A stretch of 64,000 nt of DNA, taken from assembly GCA_023336205.1 (NCBI GenBank), contig JALQCR010000015.1, positions 62,001 through 126,000 on the forward strand. The letters are read 5' to 3'. The stretch's first letter is position 1; each line of letters opens with the position of its first letter. This stretch comes from Pseudanabaena sp. Salubria-1 (GTDB lineage: Bacteria > Cyanobacteriota > Cyanobacteriia > Pseudanabaenales > Pseudanabaenaceae). The position numbers and the translations under genes were made by a program. Of the stretch, positions 1-9,360 are shown piece after piece. The notes under the pieces were generated by a model. That model did not search any database. It worked only from the letters and a program-made list of their open reading frames with translations, and was not told where the DNA came from.

Positions 1-1
1 C

Positions 2-1786
2 TGCGAACGCTGCGGTGTAGAAGTGACAGAATCACGGGTACGTCGTCATCGCATGGGCTTTATTAAGCTAGCTGCCTCAGTTACCCATGTGTGGTATCTC
101 AAGGGTATCCCTAGTTATATGGCTACTCTACTGGATATCCCTCTACGTGATGTTGAGCAAATTGTTTACTTCAATGCCTACGTTGTCCTTAATCCTGGAA
201 TTCAGTCCGAGGTTGATGGCGAAGTTACGGTAGTTAATAGCCGTGAAATTCGGGTGCGAGGAGTAGACGGTGTTGAGGTGGCTTATCCACTACACCCCAA
301 GCACACTCCAACTACGACAGAAGGAAAAATTGTTGAGGTAGGAGAAGTGATTGCCACTGCCTACAACCTCTCTTATAAGCAGTTACTGTCAGAGGATCAA
401 TGGATTGATCTTGAAGATCAGATTTATGCTGAAGATCCTGTCCTAGACGGAATTGAAGTAGGTATTGGAGCAGAGGCAATCAAGCAGCTATTGCAAAATA
501 TCAATCTTGAGAAAGAAGCTGAGCGTCTCCGCACCGATATCGAAAACTCTAAAGGTCAAAAACGCGCCAAGTTAATTAAGCGCCTGCGCGTGGTTGATAA
601 CTTTGTGGCGACAGGTTCTAGACCAGACTGGATGGTATTGGATGTCATTCCAGTAATTCCTCCAGATTTGCGTCCGATGGTACAGCTTGACGGTGGACGC
701 TTTGCTACAAGCGACTTAAATGATCTCTATCGTCGAGTAATTAACCGTAATAATCGCCTAGCGAGATTACAGGAAATTCTTGCGCCTGAAATTATCGTCC
801 GTAACGAAAAGCGGATGTTGCAGGAGGCTGTTGATGCGTTGATCGATAACGGTCGTCGTGGACGCACGGTGGTTGGTGCAAATAATCGGCCACTCAAGTC
901 TCTCTCGGACATCATCGAAGGCAAGCAGGGTCGTTTCCGTCAAAACTTGCTCGGCAAACGGGTTGACTATTCAGGTCGTTCCGTTATTGTGGTAGGTCCT
1001 AACCTCAAGATTCACCAATGTGGTCTGCCCAAGGAAATGGCGATCGAGCTATTCCAGCCTTTCGTGATTCATCGCCTGATTAAAACAGGACTGGTCAACA
1101 ACATTAAAGCGGCGAAGAAATTGATTCAACGCAATGATCCAGCCGTTTGGGATGTCCTTGAAGATGTAATTCGTGAACACCCAGTCATGTTAAACCGTGC
1201 ACCGACGTTGCACAGATTAGGTATTCAAGCTTTTGAGCCTTTGCTGGTCAGTGGTCGAGCAATTCAATTGCATCCGCTTGTATGTCCAGCCTTTAACGCT
1301 GACTTCGACGGTGACCAAATGGCGGTTCACGTTCCTTTGTCGATCGAAGCTCAGGCGGAAGCACGTCTATTGATGCTTGCATCTAATAACATTCTCTCAC
1401 CTGCAACTGGTCGTCCGATCGTTACACCTAGCCAAGATATGGTTTTGGGTTGTTACTATCTCACAACGGACAATCCTTATAAACAGAAGGGTGTAGGACG
1501 TTACTTTTCCAACTTCAATGATGTTGTGATGGCGTACGAACAGGGCGAAATCGATATTCACGCCAGTGTTTGGGTACGTTTTGAAGGAATTCTTGAAGGC
1601 CAAGGCGAAGAAAAAGACGATGAAGAACCAAAGGTCACAGTTCTAGAAGATGGTACGAAAGTAAAGGAATTTGAGTTCCGTCGTATTCGTGAAGATGTTG
1701 AAGGCGGTTTGATTTCTCAATACATTAAAACCACTCCTGGGCGTGTGATTTTCAATCAAGCAATCTATGCATCCCTAGCGAGCTAA
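2..1786 (+). CDS. rpoC1: RNA polymerase subunit gamma (RpoC1), 5'-truncated by window edge
   Basis: This is the N-terminal part of the beta-prime subunit, which cyanobacteria carry as a separate gamma subunit of the core RNA polymerase. The frame is already open at base 2, with zinc-ribbon cysteines in the first codons, so the true start lies upstream. The catalytic NADFDGD motif that holds the active-site magnesium is encoded at 1295-1315, followed by the usual MAVHVPLS. About 595 codons are visible against roughly 620-630 for the family, so little is missing. The frame ends with TAA at 1784-1786 and rpoC2 follows after 88 bases. An rpoB gene is expected just upstream. Identification is certain; only the start is unknown. 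Confidence 0.97.
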   Translation, partial: CERCGVEVTESRVRRHRMGFIKLAASVTHVWYLKGIPSYMATLLDIPLRDVEQIVYFNAYVVLNPGIQSEVDGEVTVVNSREIRVRGVDGVEVAYPLHPKHTPTTTEGKIVEVGEVIATAYNLSYKQLLSEDQWIDLEDQIYAEDPVLDGIEVGIGAEAIKQLLQNINLEKEAERLRTDIENSKGQKRAKLIKRLRVVDNFVATGSRPDWMVLDVIPVIPPDLRPMVQLDGGRFATSDLNDLYRRVINRNNRLARLQEILAPEIIVRNEKRMLQEAVDALIDNGRRGRTVVGANNRPLKSLSDIIEGKQGRFRQNLLGKRVDYSGRSVIVVGPNLKIHQCGLPKEMAIELFQPFVIHRLIKTGLVNNIKAAKKLIQRNDPAVWDVLEDVIREHPVMLNRAPTLHRLGIQAFEPLLVSGRAIQLHPLVCPAFNADFDGDQMAVHVPLSIEAQAEARLLMLASNNILSPATGRPIVTPSQDMVLGCYYLTTDNPYKQKGVGRYFSNFNDVVMAYEQGEIDIHASVWVRFEGILEGQGEEKDDEEPKVTVLEDGTKVKEFEFRRIREDVEGGLISQYIKTTPGRVIFNQAIYASLAS

Positions 1787-1789
1787 CTG

Positions 1790-1824
1790 TTTATAGTCAC
1801 ATCGCTTGGCGATGTGACTATAAA
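1790..1824 (+). repeat. Perfect 16-bp hairpin between rpoC1 and rpoC2
   Basis: Two 16-base arms (1790-1805 and 1809-1824) are perfect reverse complements around a TTG loop. No T-run follows the stem, so it does not look like a full intrinsic terminator. It could be an RNA processing or stability site, or a copy of the genome's dispersed palindromes. Confidence 0.75.
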
Positions 1825-1874
1825 CCATAGAATTTCGATTAATTACTCTAAAGATTATTTAATAGCTTAATACC

Positions 1875-4800
1875 ATGGCAGATTTCACGACTAGCAACAC
1901 GGACTCGCCTGAGCAAAAGAAGCCTCAGCGCTTTATCAATCGCACTATTGACAAAGGACAACTAAAAAAGTTAATTGCTTGGGCTTTTACTAATTATGGG
2001 ACCACTAGCGCTGCTAACGTTGCTGATCAACTTAAAGCGTTAGGCTTTCGCTATGCCACTCAGGCTGGTGTCTCAATTAGTATTGAGGATTTGCAGGTTC
2101 CTGCTAGTAAGAAAGCTTTGCTAGCGGCGGCAGAACTAGAGATTGAAGAAACAGAAAGCCGTTATACAAGGGGCGAAATTACCGAAGTAGAACGTTTCCA
2201 AAAAGTAATTGATACATGGAACGTGGCTAACGAAAACCTCAAGGATGAGGTGGTGAAAAACTTCAAGAGCAATAATCCGCTTAACTCTGTCTATATGATG
2301 GCGTTCTCTGGTGCTCGTGGCAACATTTCGCAGGTGCGACAGTTAGTAGGTATGCGCGGTTTGATGGCTGATCCTCAAGGGGAAATCATCGATTTACCAA
2401 TTAAAACGAACTTCCGCGAAGGGCTCACAGTTACTGAATACATTATTTCGTCGTACGGTGCACGTAAAGGGCTGGTAGATACAGCGTTACGGACTGCCGA
2501 CTCTGGATATCTTACTCGTCGTCTGGTGGACGTATCGCAAGATGTAATCGTGCGTGAAAATGATTGCGGTACAACTCGCGGCATTCGATTAAAAGCTATG
2601 AAAGATGGGGAAAAGACCCTGATCAAGCTTTCCGATCGCCTATTTGGTCGAGTGGCTGCCGAGGATATTGTCGATCCAAAAACAGGCGAAGTGATTGTTT
2701 TTCATAACCAAGAAATTTCTGAAGACTTGTCTTTAGCTGTAGCCAAAGCTGGTGTCGAAGAAGTTTGTGTACGTTCAGCCTTTACTTGCGAATCTACTCG
2801 CGCAGTTTGTCAGATGTGTTATGGCTGGAGTCTAGCTCATTTAGAGTTAGTAAACATCGGCGAAGCCGTGGGGATTATCGCGGCACAGTCCATTGGTGAA
2901 CCTGGTACACAGCTAACCATGCGGACATTCCACACGGGTGGTGTATTTACTGGGGAAGTTGCGGATCAGCAACGCGCTCCCCATGATGGCACGATCAAAT
3001 ACAACAAAAAGCTGAAAGTTCGCCCCATGCGTACTCGTCATGGTGAAGATGCTTTTATTGTTGAGTCAAATGGTGATTTCTCCTTAGAAAGTTCTGAAGG
3101 TAAAAAAGTCTATGCGATCACCCAAGGTTCAACTTTGTTGGTACGTGATGGCCAGAAAGTAACTCAAAACCAATTGATGGCTGAGGTATCCATCACTGGT
3201 AAAACCTCACGTAAGACCACCGAAAAAGCGACTAAAGCACTCAATACTGGTTTAGCTGGCGAAGTATTATTCTCAGATCTAGCGATCGAAGAGAAAAAAG
3301 ATCGTCAAGGCAATACTAGCTACGTCGCTCGCGGTGAAAAAGGTCGGGTTTGGGTATTGGCTGGTGAAGTCTATGATTTACCGCCAACGGCAGAACCAAC
3401 CGTCAAAAATGAAGCTCAAGTCCAAGAGGGTGACGTGCTTGCGGAGACCCGCTTGATCACAGAGCATGGTGGCGTTGTACGTCTTAGTGAAGAAGATAGT
3501 CGCCATAACCGTGAAGTGGAAATCATTACAGCTTCGGTGATCTTGGATCAAGCGATCGTCAAAGAAGAAAGCTACCAAGGGCGTGAGCATTATGTGCTTG
3601 AGACTCAAGGTGGGCAAAGCTTCTCCCTGAAAGCTTCGCCAGGCTCAAAACTGATTAATAATCAAGTCGTTGCCGAATTGATCGATGATACTTACCAAAC
3701 TAAGAGTGGCGGTATTATCAAGTTTGCTGGCGTAGAAGTCGCTAAACGCAGCAAGGGCAAGCAGGGATATGAAGTCGTTAAAGGCGGCACGCTGCTTTGG
3801 GTTCCTGAGGAAACCCATGAGGTCAACAAAGATGCTTCCCTGTTGATGGTCGAAGAAAATCAGTTTATCGAAGCTGGTACGGAAGTTGTCAAGGATATCT
3901 TCAGTCAAACTTCTGGTGTGGTCGAAGTATTCCAAAAGAACGACATTTTGCGCGAAATCGTGATCAAGCCAGGTGACTTGCACTTGGTCGATGATCCGCA
4001 AACGGCGATGCAAAAGAATGGATCTTTGGCTTATCCCGGAACGGAAATCATGCCAGGATTGACTTCGCCTGAACTGCGCTATGTGGAATATCTGGACTCA
4101 ACCGAGGGACCAGCATTGCTATTGCGACCTGTCGAAGAATACCAAGTTCCTGACGTACCAACGGTTCCTAGCCAAGAATCAGTTAACCAAGAAGGTCGTT
4201 CAATTGGTCTGCGTGCGGTACAACGCATTCCTTATAAGGATGGCGATCGCGTAAAGGCGATCGATAGCGTAGAGCTACTCAAAACCCAATTATTGCTAGA
4301 AGTTGATACTGATGCTCCTCAATTAGCAGCGGACATTGAGTTTATTCCTAACGACACCGACCCAGGCAGTCTACGCTTGCAATTGGTAATTCTAGAATCA
4401 TTGGTAATTCGTCAAGATAATTCTGGCGATCCTGCCCATAGCAACTCGCGTACAAGACTACTGGTAAATGACGGCGATCGCATTGAGCCAGGTGCAGTTG
4501 TTGCGCGTACCGAAATCCTCTGTAAGAAACCAGGTCAGATCCGTGGTATCCGCCAAGGCTCTGAAGTAGTTCGTCGTTTGCTAGTGGTCACTGAAGCGGA
4601 TTGCATCACGACACATTGTCCTAATCCCAAAGTTCAAGTTGGCGATCTATTGCGATCGGGTGATGAAATTGGCGATGGTGTAATTACAGAAGAGTCTGGA
4701 CAAGTCCTCAGGATTGAGAATGACTCAGTCGTATTTCGGATCGGTCGCCCCTACCTCGTATCCCCTGGAGCCTTGTTACAAATCCATGATGCTGACCTTG

Positions 4801-5852
4801 TTCAGCGTGGTGACAACATTGCGTTGCTGGTATTTGAACGTGCCAAAACTGGAGACATCATCCAAGGGTTACCTCGGATTGAAGAACTGCTCGAAGCACG
4901 TAAACCTAAGGAAATGTGTGTACTTGCGCGGACAACTGGAACTGCTCAAGTTACCTACGACTCTGACGACAATCCTGAAGTAAAAATTCTTGGAGATGAT
5001 GGCGTTCTGGATGATGACTATTCATTCAATGCGGGTCAGAGTGTAATTATTTCTGATGGTCAAAAGCTTTTGGCTGGTGAAGCACTTACCGATGGACCTG
5101 CTAACCCCCACGATATTCTCGATATCTATTTCCATGCTTACAAGGAATCCCTTGGAGTCAGAAAAGCGGCTCTAATTGGTTTGCAAAAGGTACAAGAGTT
5201 CTTAATGAACGAAGTCCAGTCGGTATACCAATCTCAAGGCGTAGACATTTCTGACAAACACATTGAGGTAATCGTGAAGCAGATGACCTCTAAGGTGCGG
5301 ATCGAGGATGGTGGCGATACTACTCGTCTCCCTGGTGAGTTGGTAGAACTTCACCAAGTTGAACAAATCAATGAGGCGATGGAAATTACAGGCGGTGCGC
5401 CTGCTGATTACACGCCAGTATTGATGGGTATTACGAAGGCAAGTTTAAATACCGACAGCTTTATCTCGGCGGCGAGTTTCCAAGAGACCACTCGTGTTCT
5501 CACCGAAGCTGCGATCGAAGGTAAGTCTGACTGGTTGCGCGGCTTAAAGGAGAACGTGATTATCGGTCGTTTGATTCCTGCGGGTACTGGCTTTAATGCT
5601 TACGATACGCCGATCGTAGATGTTGATAATGGCTATGAGCCAGAACTCGGCTATGACGAAGAAGCGGATGATGTGATCATTGATGACAATACTGCACGTA
5701 ATTATCAAATCATTGAGCCTCGAATTGAGCCAATTCGCGTCGTTGATAAACCTCGTAGTCGTCGTAGCTTTGACGATGAGCTGGTGGATGATGATGTGGA
5801 GTTTGAAGATGATGATGAGGAAGATGATGATGATTTTGATGATGAAGACTAG
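1875..5852 (+). CDS. rpoC2: RNA polymerase subunit beta-prime (RpoC2)
   Basis: This is the C-terminal part of the split beta-prime subunit (1325 residues). Zinc-site cysteines are seen at residues 231, 305, 312 and 315. The bridge-helix and trigger-loop region follows (AAQSIGEPGTQLTMRTFHTGG, about residues 335-355). The trigger loop is interrupted by the long cyanobacterial SI3 insertion of barrel-like repeats, roughly residues 360-1000. After it the family C-terminus resumes (TRLPGELVELHQVEQINEAM and following). The protein ends in a very acidic tail of Asp and Glu, which is longer than usual and is written in GAT/GAA repeats. ATG at 1875 is taken as the start. It is co-directional with rpoC1 and closes the operon. 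Confidence 0.97.
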   Translation: MADFTTSNTDSPEQKKPQRFINRTIDKGQLKKLIAWAFTNYGTTSAANVADQLKALGFRYATQAGVSISIEDLQVPASKKALLAAAELEIEETESRYTRGEITEVERFQKVIDTWNVANENLKDEVVKNFKSNNPLNSVYMMAFSGARGNISQVRQLVGMRGLMADPQGEIIDLPIKTNFREGLTVTEYIISSYGARKGLVDTALRTADSGYLTRRLVDVSQDVIVRENDCGTTRGIRLKAMKDGEKTLIKLSDRLFGRVAAEDIVDPKTGEVIVFHNQEISEDLSLAVAKAGVEEVCVRSAFTCESTRAVCQMCYGWSLAHLELVNIGEAVGIIAAQSIGEPGTQLTMRTFHTGGVFTGEVADQQRAPHDGTIKYNKKLKVRPMRTRHGEDAFIVESNGDFSLESSEGKKVYAITQGSTLLVRDGQKVTQNQLMAEVSITGKTSRKTTEKATKALNTGLAGEVLFSDLAIEEKKDRQGNTSYVARGEKGRVWVLAGEVYDLPPTAEPTVKNEAQVQEGDVLAETRLITEHGGVVRLSEEDSRHNREVEIITASVILDQAIVKEESYQGREHYVLETQGGQSFSLKASPGSKLINNQVVAELIDDTYQTKSGGIIKFAGVEVAKRSKGKQGYEVVKGGTLLWVPEETHEVNKDASLLMVEENQFIEAGTEVVKDIFSQTSGVVEVFQKNDILREIVIKPGDLHLVDDPQTAMQKNGSLAYPGTEIMPGLTSPELRYVEYLDSTEGPALLLRPVEEYQVPDVPTVPSQESVNQEGRSIGLRAVQRIPYKDGDRVKAIDSVELLKTQLLLEVDTDAPQLAADIEFIPNDTDPGSLRLQLVILESLVIRQDNSGDPAHSNSRTRLLVNDGDRIEPGAVVARTEILCKKPGQIRGIRQGSEVVRRLLVVTEADCITTHCPNPKVQVGDLLRSGDEIGDGVITEESGQVLRIENDSVVFRIGRPYLVSPGALLQIHDADLVQRGDNIALLVFERAKTGDIIQGLPRIEELLEARKPKEMCVLARTTGTAQVTYDSDDNPEVKILGDDGVLDDDYSFNAGQSVIISDGQKLLAGEALTDGPANPHDILDIYFHAYKESLGVRKAALIGLQKVQEFLMNEVQSVYQSQGVDISDKHIEVIVKQMTSKVRIEDGGDTTRLPGELVELHQVEQINEAMEITGGAPADYTPVLMGITKASLNTDSFISAASFQETTRVLTEAAIEGKSDWLRGLKENVIIGRLIPAGTGFNAYDTPIVDVDNGYEPELGYDEEADDVIIDDNTARNYQIIEPRIEPIRVVDKPRSRRSFDDELVDDDVEFEDDDEEDDDDFDDED

Positions 5853-5855
5853 ATA

Positions 5856-5890
5856 AAAAGAAGGGTTCGCGTTGCGAACCCTTCTTTTTT
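5856..5890 (+). terminator. Intrinsic terminator of the rpo operon
   Basis: A 15-bp perfect stem (5856-5870 with 5874-5888) has a 3-base loop and a T-run, and starts 4 bases after the rpoC2 stop codon. Confidence 0.92.
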
Positions 5891-5928
5891 GGCGTTGCAT
5901 ATATTTACAATGAAAATTTTCACAGAAT

Positions 5929-6945
5929 ATGGCAATTGAAGTTACAGAAGATTATCGAAGTTTGTTAGTGGCGGTGAAGCATCGGATTCGTGCTGCTCAG
6001 TATGAGGCTTTAAAGGCAGTTAATCGAGAGTTAATGGCGCTGTATTGGGATATTGGTGAGTTAATCGTTACTCGTCAAGAGATCGCTGGTTGGGGTAAGT
6101 CAGTGGTGGAACAATTAGCTAAGGATTTACAGGTTGAGTTTCATGGTATGGCTGGGTTTTCAGCGCGGAATATTTGGAGAATGCGGGATTTCTACCTTAC
6201 CTACCACGGCAATGAAAAACTGACACCATTGGTGGCAGAAATTGGCTGGACTCATAATCTGGTGATCTTGGAGAAGTGTAAAGACGATTTGCAGAGAGAG
6301 TTTTACATTCGCATGACACAAAAATTTGGCTGGACAAAAAATGTGTTAATTCACCAAATCGAGAACAAAACTTACGAAAAGACTTTGCTGAATCAAACAA
6401 ATTTCGATCGCACTTTATCAGAGGAGATGCGCGATCGCGCTAAGCTTGCGGTTAAGGATGCATATACATTTGATTTTCTGGAGTTAGCGGATGAACATAG
6501 TGAACGCGAACTTGAGAAGGCAATTTTGACAAGGGTGGAACCATTTTTGCGAGAGATGGGTGGGATGTTTACTTTTGTGGGTAGTCAATATCGTCTAGAG
6601 ATTAGTGATGAGGAGTATTTTATTGATTTGTTGTTGTATCACCGTGGGCTGAAGTGTTTGATAGCGGTTGAGTTAAAGATTGGGAAGTTTTTGCCTGAAT
6701 ATGTGGGGAAGATGCAGTTCTATTTGGCGGCTCTGGACGATCGCGTGAGGTTGGAGGGTGAGAATGCGGCGATTGGGATTATCCTTTGTAAGTCGAAGGA
6801 TCGGACGATTGTGGAGTATGCGTTGCGGCAGTCGAATCAGGCGATCGGGGTTGCCAGTTATCAAATTGTGTCGTCTTTGCCGTTGGAGTTGCAGGGACAG
6901 TTGCCTGCTCCAGAGCAGGTGGCTAGGTTGTTAGGGGGAATGTAG
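5929..6945 (+). CDS. DUF1016 / YhcG-type PD-(D/E)XK nuclease family protein
   Basis: The protein has 338 residues. The first about 150 residues match the DUF1016 N-terminal helical domain (RELMALYWDIGELI near residue 33, then FSARNIWRMRDFYL at 77-90). The second half carries the YhcG nuclease core, with Asp233 in FIDLLLYH and the E-x-K pair Glu248/Lys250 in AVELKIGKF. Known members are predicted nucleases, often found beside restriction, toxin or mobile genes; the substrate is unknown. It starts 39 bases after the rpo terminator and so has its own transcription unit. It begins an accessory stretch with DUF29 genes and insertion sequences, and may have arrived by transfer. Family assignment is firm; biological role is not. 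Confidence 0.88.
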   Translation: MAIEVTEDYRSLLVAVKHRIRAAQYEALKAVNRELMALYWDIGELIVTRQEIAGWGKSVVEQLAKDLQVEFHGMAGFSARNIWRMRDFYLTYHGNEKLTPLVAEIGWTHNLVILEKCKDDLQREFYIRMTQKFGWTKNVLIHQIENKTYEKTLLNQTNFDRTLSEEMRDRAKLAVKDAYTFDFLELADEHSERELEKAILTRVEPFLREMGGMFTFVGSQYRLEISDEEYFIDLLLYHRGLKCLIAVELKIGKFLPEYVGKMQFYLAALDDRVRLEGENAAIGIILCKSKDRTIVEYALRQSNQAIGVASYQIVSSLPLELQGQLPAPEQVARLLGGM

Positions 6946-7076
6946 GCGTTTTTGTTTTGATGAGATCGCGATGATATTAGCTCTGCTGAGATTTTGAATA
7001 TTTTGTCTGTTGTTTTCAAGCCGTGAACTCAGATAAGCCGTGTAGTATAGTAGATACGTTAGTAATGGAGGCAAAA

Positions 7077-7532
7077 ATGACAGAGTTACTTACACCTCAA
7101 TCTCTTTATGATCAAGATATTTTGCTTTGGGTCGAAGATACGATCGCTAAGCTGAAAGCCCATGATTTTGCAAATTTAGATTTAGAAAATTTAATTGAGG
7201 AAATAGATACTTTGGGTAAAAGTCAGCGTAATGCGATCAGAAGTTTGTTAAGAAGATTGATTGAGCATTTACTGAAACGCTGTTATGTTCCATTACCCGA
7301 ATGTTATGTTGGCTGGCAAAAAGAAATTAGAGCTTTTCGTAACGATATTAAAGATATTTTGGAAGATGCACCAAGCTTAAAAAATCAAATTGTAGAGATC
7401 TTGCCTAAGGTATTTGAGACTGCTCTTGCGTCAATGAGGGAAGAATATCCACAAGTAAGTTTTCCTAATTCTTGGCTTGAGAATTGTGATGTTAATGACA
7501 TCCTCAATCGGAACTTTTGGGAGAATAGCTAA
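7077..7532 (+). CDS. DUF29 family protein, copy 1
   Basis: The protein has 151 residues and opens MTELLTPQSLYDQDILLWVEDT, typical of the cyanobacterial DUF29 family, whose function is not known. An in-frame GTG exists at 7023, but ATG 7077 is chosen because a GGAGG-like site lies just before it and the second copy at 9361 starts at the same codon. The N-terminal 45 residues are nearly identical to that copy, while the C-terminal half differs strongly. The two copies flank a complete insertion sequence. The last residues (NDILNRNFWENS) keep the aromatic tail typical of the family. Confidence 0.85.
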   Translation: MTELLTPQSLYDQDILLWVEDTIAKLKAHDFANLDLENLIEEIDTLGKSQRNAIRSLLRRLIEHLLKRCYVPLPECYVGWQKEIRAFRNDIKDILEDAPSLKNQIVEILPKVFETALASMREEYPQVSFPNSWLENCDVNDILNRNFWENS

Positions 7533-7641
7533 CCGCGATCGCTAATCACACAACTTTTTAGGCAAATAGGCGATCGCGTGATTTCGTTGGCGGCGATCGC
7601 TGAGTATTATGGAAGTTTGCAGTAATGGTTAAGAACTGGAC

Positions 7642-9154
7642 TTTAGACTAAAAAGAAGAAAAGAAAGGCAGGAAGTGAATGTCACAAACTGCCAAAAGAG
7701 CAATGATCAATAAACCAAATTGACATTGACTACTATGATTTTCCAAAAATTACAAGAATTTCGCAAGTCGATATATGAATACCTAGGAACAGGAAAAGAT
7801 GCAGTATTTGAATTAATGGATGCCGTCCTGACAAGTCCGAGCATTAGCTCGTATGTGAGTCTGTCAATGAATCCATTATTTCGGCGAAAATGGTCAAGTA
7901 TTTATGAGGGACTGCGCGATAGCCGACCAGCAAGAGGAAAGTTGATGAAACTAATGGTGCAAGAGATCCCAACCGAAGAGCAACCTTGTCTGGCTGGAGA
8001 TAATAGCGTGTGGTTGCGACCAGATGCGGAAACGCTGAAGGAAAGAGGATTCCATCATGGCAAAGACGAAAGTATCGGCGTAGGACAAAGCTACAGCACG
8101 TTGGCGTGGATTCCCGAAGCAAGTGGGAGTTGGGCGCTACCGATAAAACATGAGCGGATCACCAGTTTCGAGACTCCTGTGAGTAAAGCTGCCTTCCAAC
8201 TCAAACAAGTCACAAAGCAGTTAAGCGTACGCCCCCTAGCTGTCTATGACCGAGGATATGGGAATGCAAGTTTTGTGAAAGCAACAGCGAATATTGAGGC
8301 GGATTTATTACTACGTTTGGCATCTAATCGCTGTGTTTGGGGAGTTCCGTCTGCCTATAGCGGTCGTGGTGCACCTTGTAAACATGGGCATAAATTCAAA
8401 CTGAATGCCCCAGAAACTTGGGCTGTTGCCGACACCACTATAGAAATTACAGACCCAAAAATAGGTCGGGTACGGGTAACTTATTGGCGTGACTTTCATT
8501 TCCGTACTTCTCCAGAAAGACCGATGCAGATTTTTAGAATTGAGGTGATTGAACCCTTGGGGCGCAACCGTAAGTTTCAGCCCATGTGGTTGGCTTGGTT
8601 GGGTAAAACTATGCCTGCTTTGGAAACTCTTTGGTTAAAATACTTGCGTCGCTTTGCCATAGAGCATTGGTATCGTTTTGCCAAGCAACGGTTACATTGG
8701 ACTCTGCCCCAGATTACCTCTACTCAGGCGGCTGAGCGTTGGAGTGCTTTGATGCCTTTAATGACTTGGCAACTTTGGTTCGCTCGTCTCGATTGTGTTG
8801 ATGCTCCTTTACCTTGGCAGTCTCCTCAGGATAATCTTGCTCCTGGTCGTGTCGCTCAATCATTTGCGGTAATTATTGCCGCGATTGGTACTCCTGCAAT
8901 CCCTCCTAAACTACGCGGTAAATCGCCCGGACGCTCCTTAGGCGATCGCCTTCCTCCTCGTATTCGCTATCCGACTGTTAAAAAACACGCCTCAAAAAGA
9001 AAGAAAACTGAAAAGACTCCTGCGCCAACCCATCCAATTGCCATTTAGGTTCTGCTTCTCTTCTCAATTTTGAGCTGGATTTTGCTATTGCAAGCTCCTG
9101 CTCAATTTTCTCGTGTCTTTTGGTTCCTCTCTCATACCTGCCCATTAGTCCAAA
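7642..9154 (+). mobile_element. Insertion sequence with NF041680-like transposase; ends uncertain
   Basis: The element is placed between the two DUF29 genes. A poor inverted repeat (TTTAGACTAA at 7642-7651 against TTAGTCCAAA at 9145-9154, 9 of 10 matching) is the best terminal pair I found, and I see no convincing target duplication. The boundaries should be read as approximate; the transposase gene inside looks complete. Confidence 0.5.
7720..9048 (+). CDS. DDE transposase, NF041680-like (IS4/IS701-related)
   Basis: This 442-residue transposase has the layout of DDE enzymes that move DNA by cut-and-paste. Candidate acidic residues lie in AGDNSVWLRPDA (first Asp), VYDRGYGNASF (second Asp) and IEHWYRFAKQRLHW (Glu), in the expected order. 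The C-terminus is basic (KKHASKRKKTEK). The start may be TTG 7720 or ATG 7735; ATG 7735 is the more ordinary codon. No frameshift or stop is seen, so the enzyme could be active. It is unrelated in sequence to the other transposases in the window. Confidence 0.82.
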   Translation: MTLTTMIFQKLQEFRKSIYEYLGTGKDAVFELMDAVLTSPSISSYVSLSMNPLFRRKWSSIYEGLRDSRPARGKLMKLMVQEIPTEEQPCLAGDNSVWLRPDAETLKERGFHHGKDESIGVGQSYSTLAWIPEASGSWALPIKHERITSFETPVSKAAFQLKQVTKQLSVRPLAVYDRGYGNASFVKATANIEADLLLRLASNRCVWGVPSAYSGRGAPCKHGHKFKLNAPETWAVADTTIEITDPKIGRVRVTYWRDFHFRTSPERPMQIFRIEVIEPLGRNRKFQPMWLAWLGKTMPALETLWLKYLRRFAIEHWYRFAKQRLHWTLPQITSTQAAERWSALMPLMTWQLWFARLDCVDAPLPWQSPQDNLAPGRVAQSFAVIIAAIGTPAIPPKLRGKSPGRSLGDRLPPRIRYPTVKKHASKRKKTEKTPAPTHPIAI

Positions 9155-9360
9155 CTAAAGTAAGAAGGTCAAGCAGACCAAACAGGCTAGAGAAGTTCTA
9201 TCTCCTAGTAAGCAACCTCGAATAGCGGTAGATTCTAATAGTTATTAGCAGAAAAGACCTAGTTGGCGAGTTGCGAAGATGGAGTTTGTCGATCCTTTTG
9301 GTTGGCATATTCTAGATAAAAATTGTAGTATAGTATTTAGGTTAGTATGTAGAGGCGAAA
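9155..9360 (+). other. Spacer between IS and DUF29 copy 2, possible coding remnant
   Basis: From about 9249 one frame reads QKRPSWRVAKMEFVDPFGWH, which looks protein-like but has a stop directly before it and runs on into the DUF29 start. I cannot name it; it may be the tail of a gene damaged by the insertion. The last 45 bases share sequence with the leader of DUF29 copy 1 (TAGTATAGTA and GGCRAAAATG). Confidence 0.35.

Noticed and set aside
5544..5900. 118-codon minus frame opposite the rpoC2 end
   Set aside because: It is the antisense of the acidic tail and the terminator; Ile-rich translation of GAT repeats.
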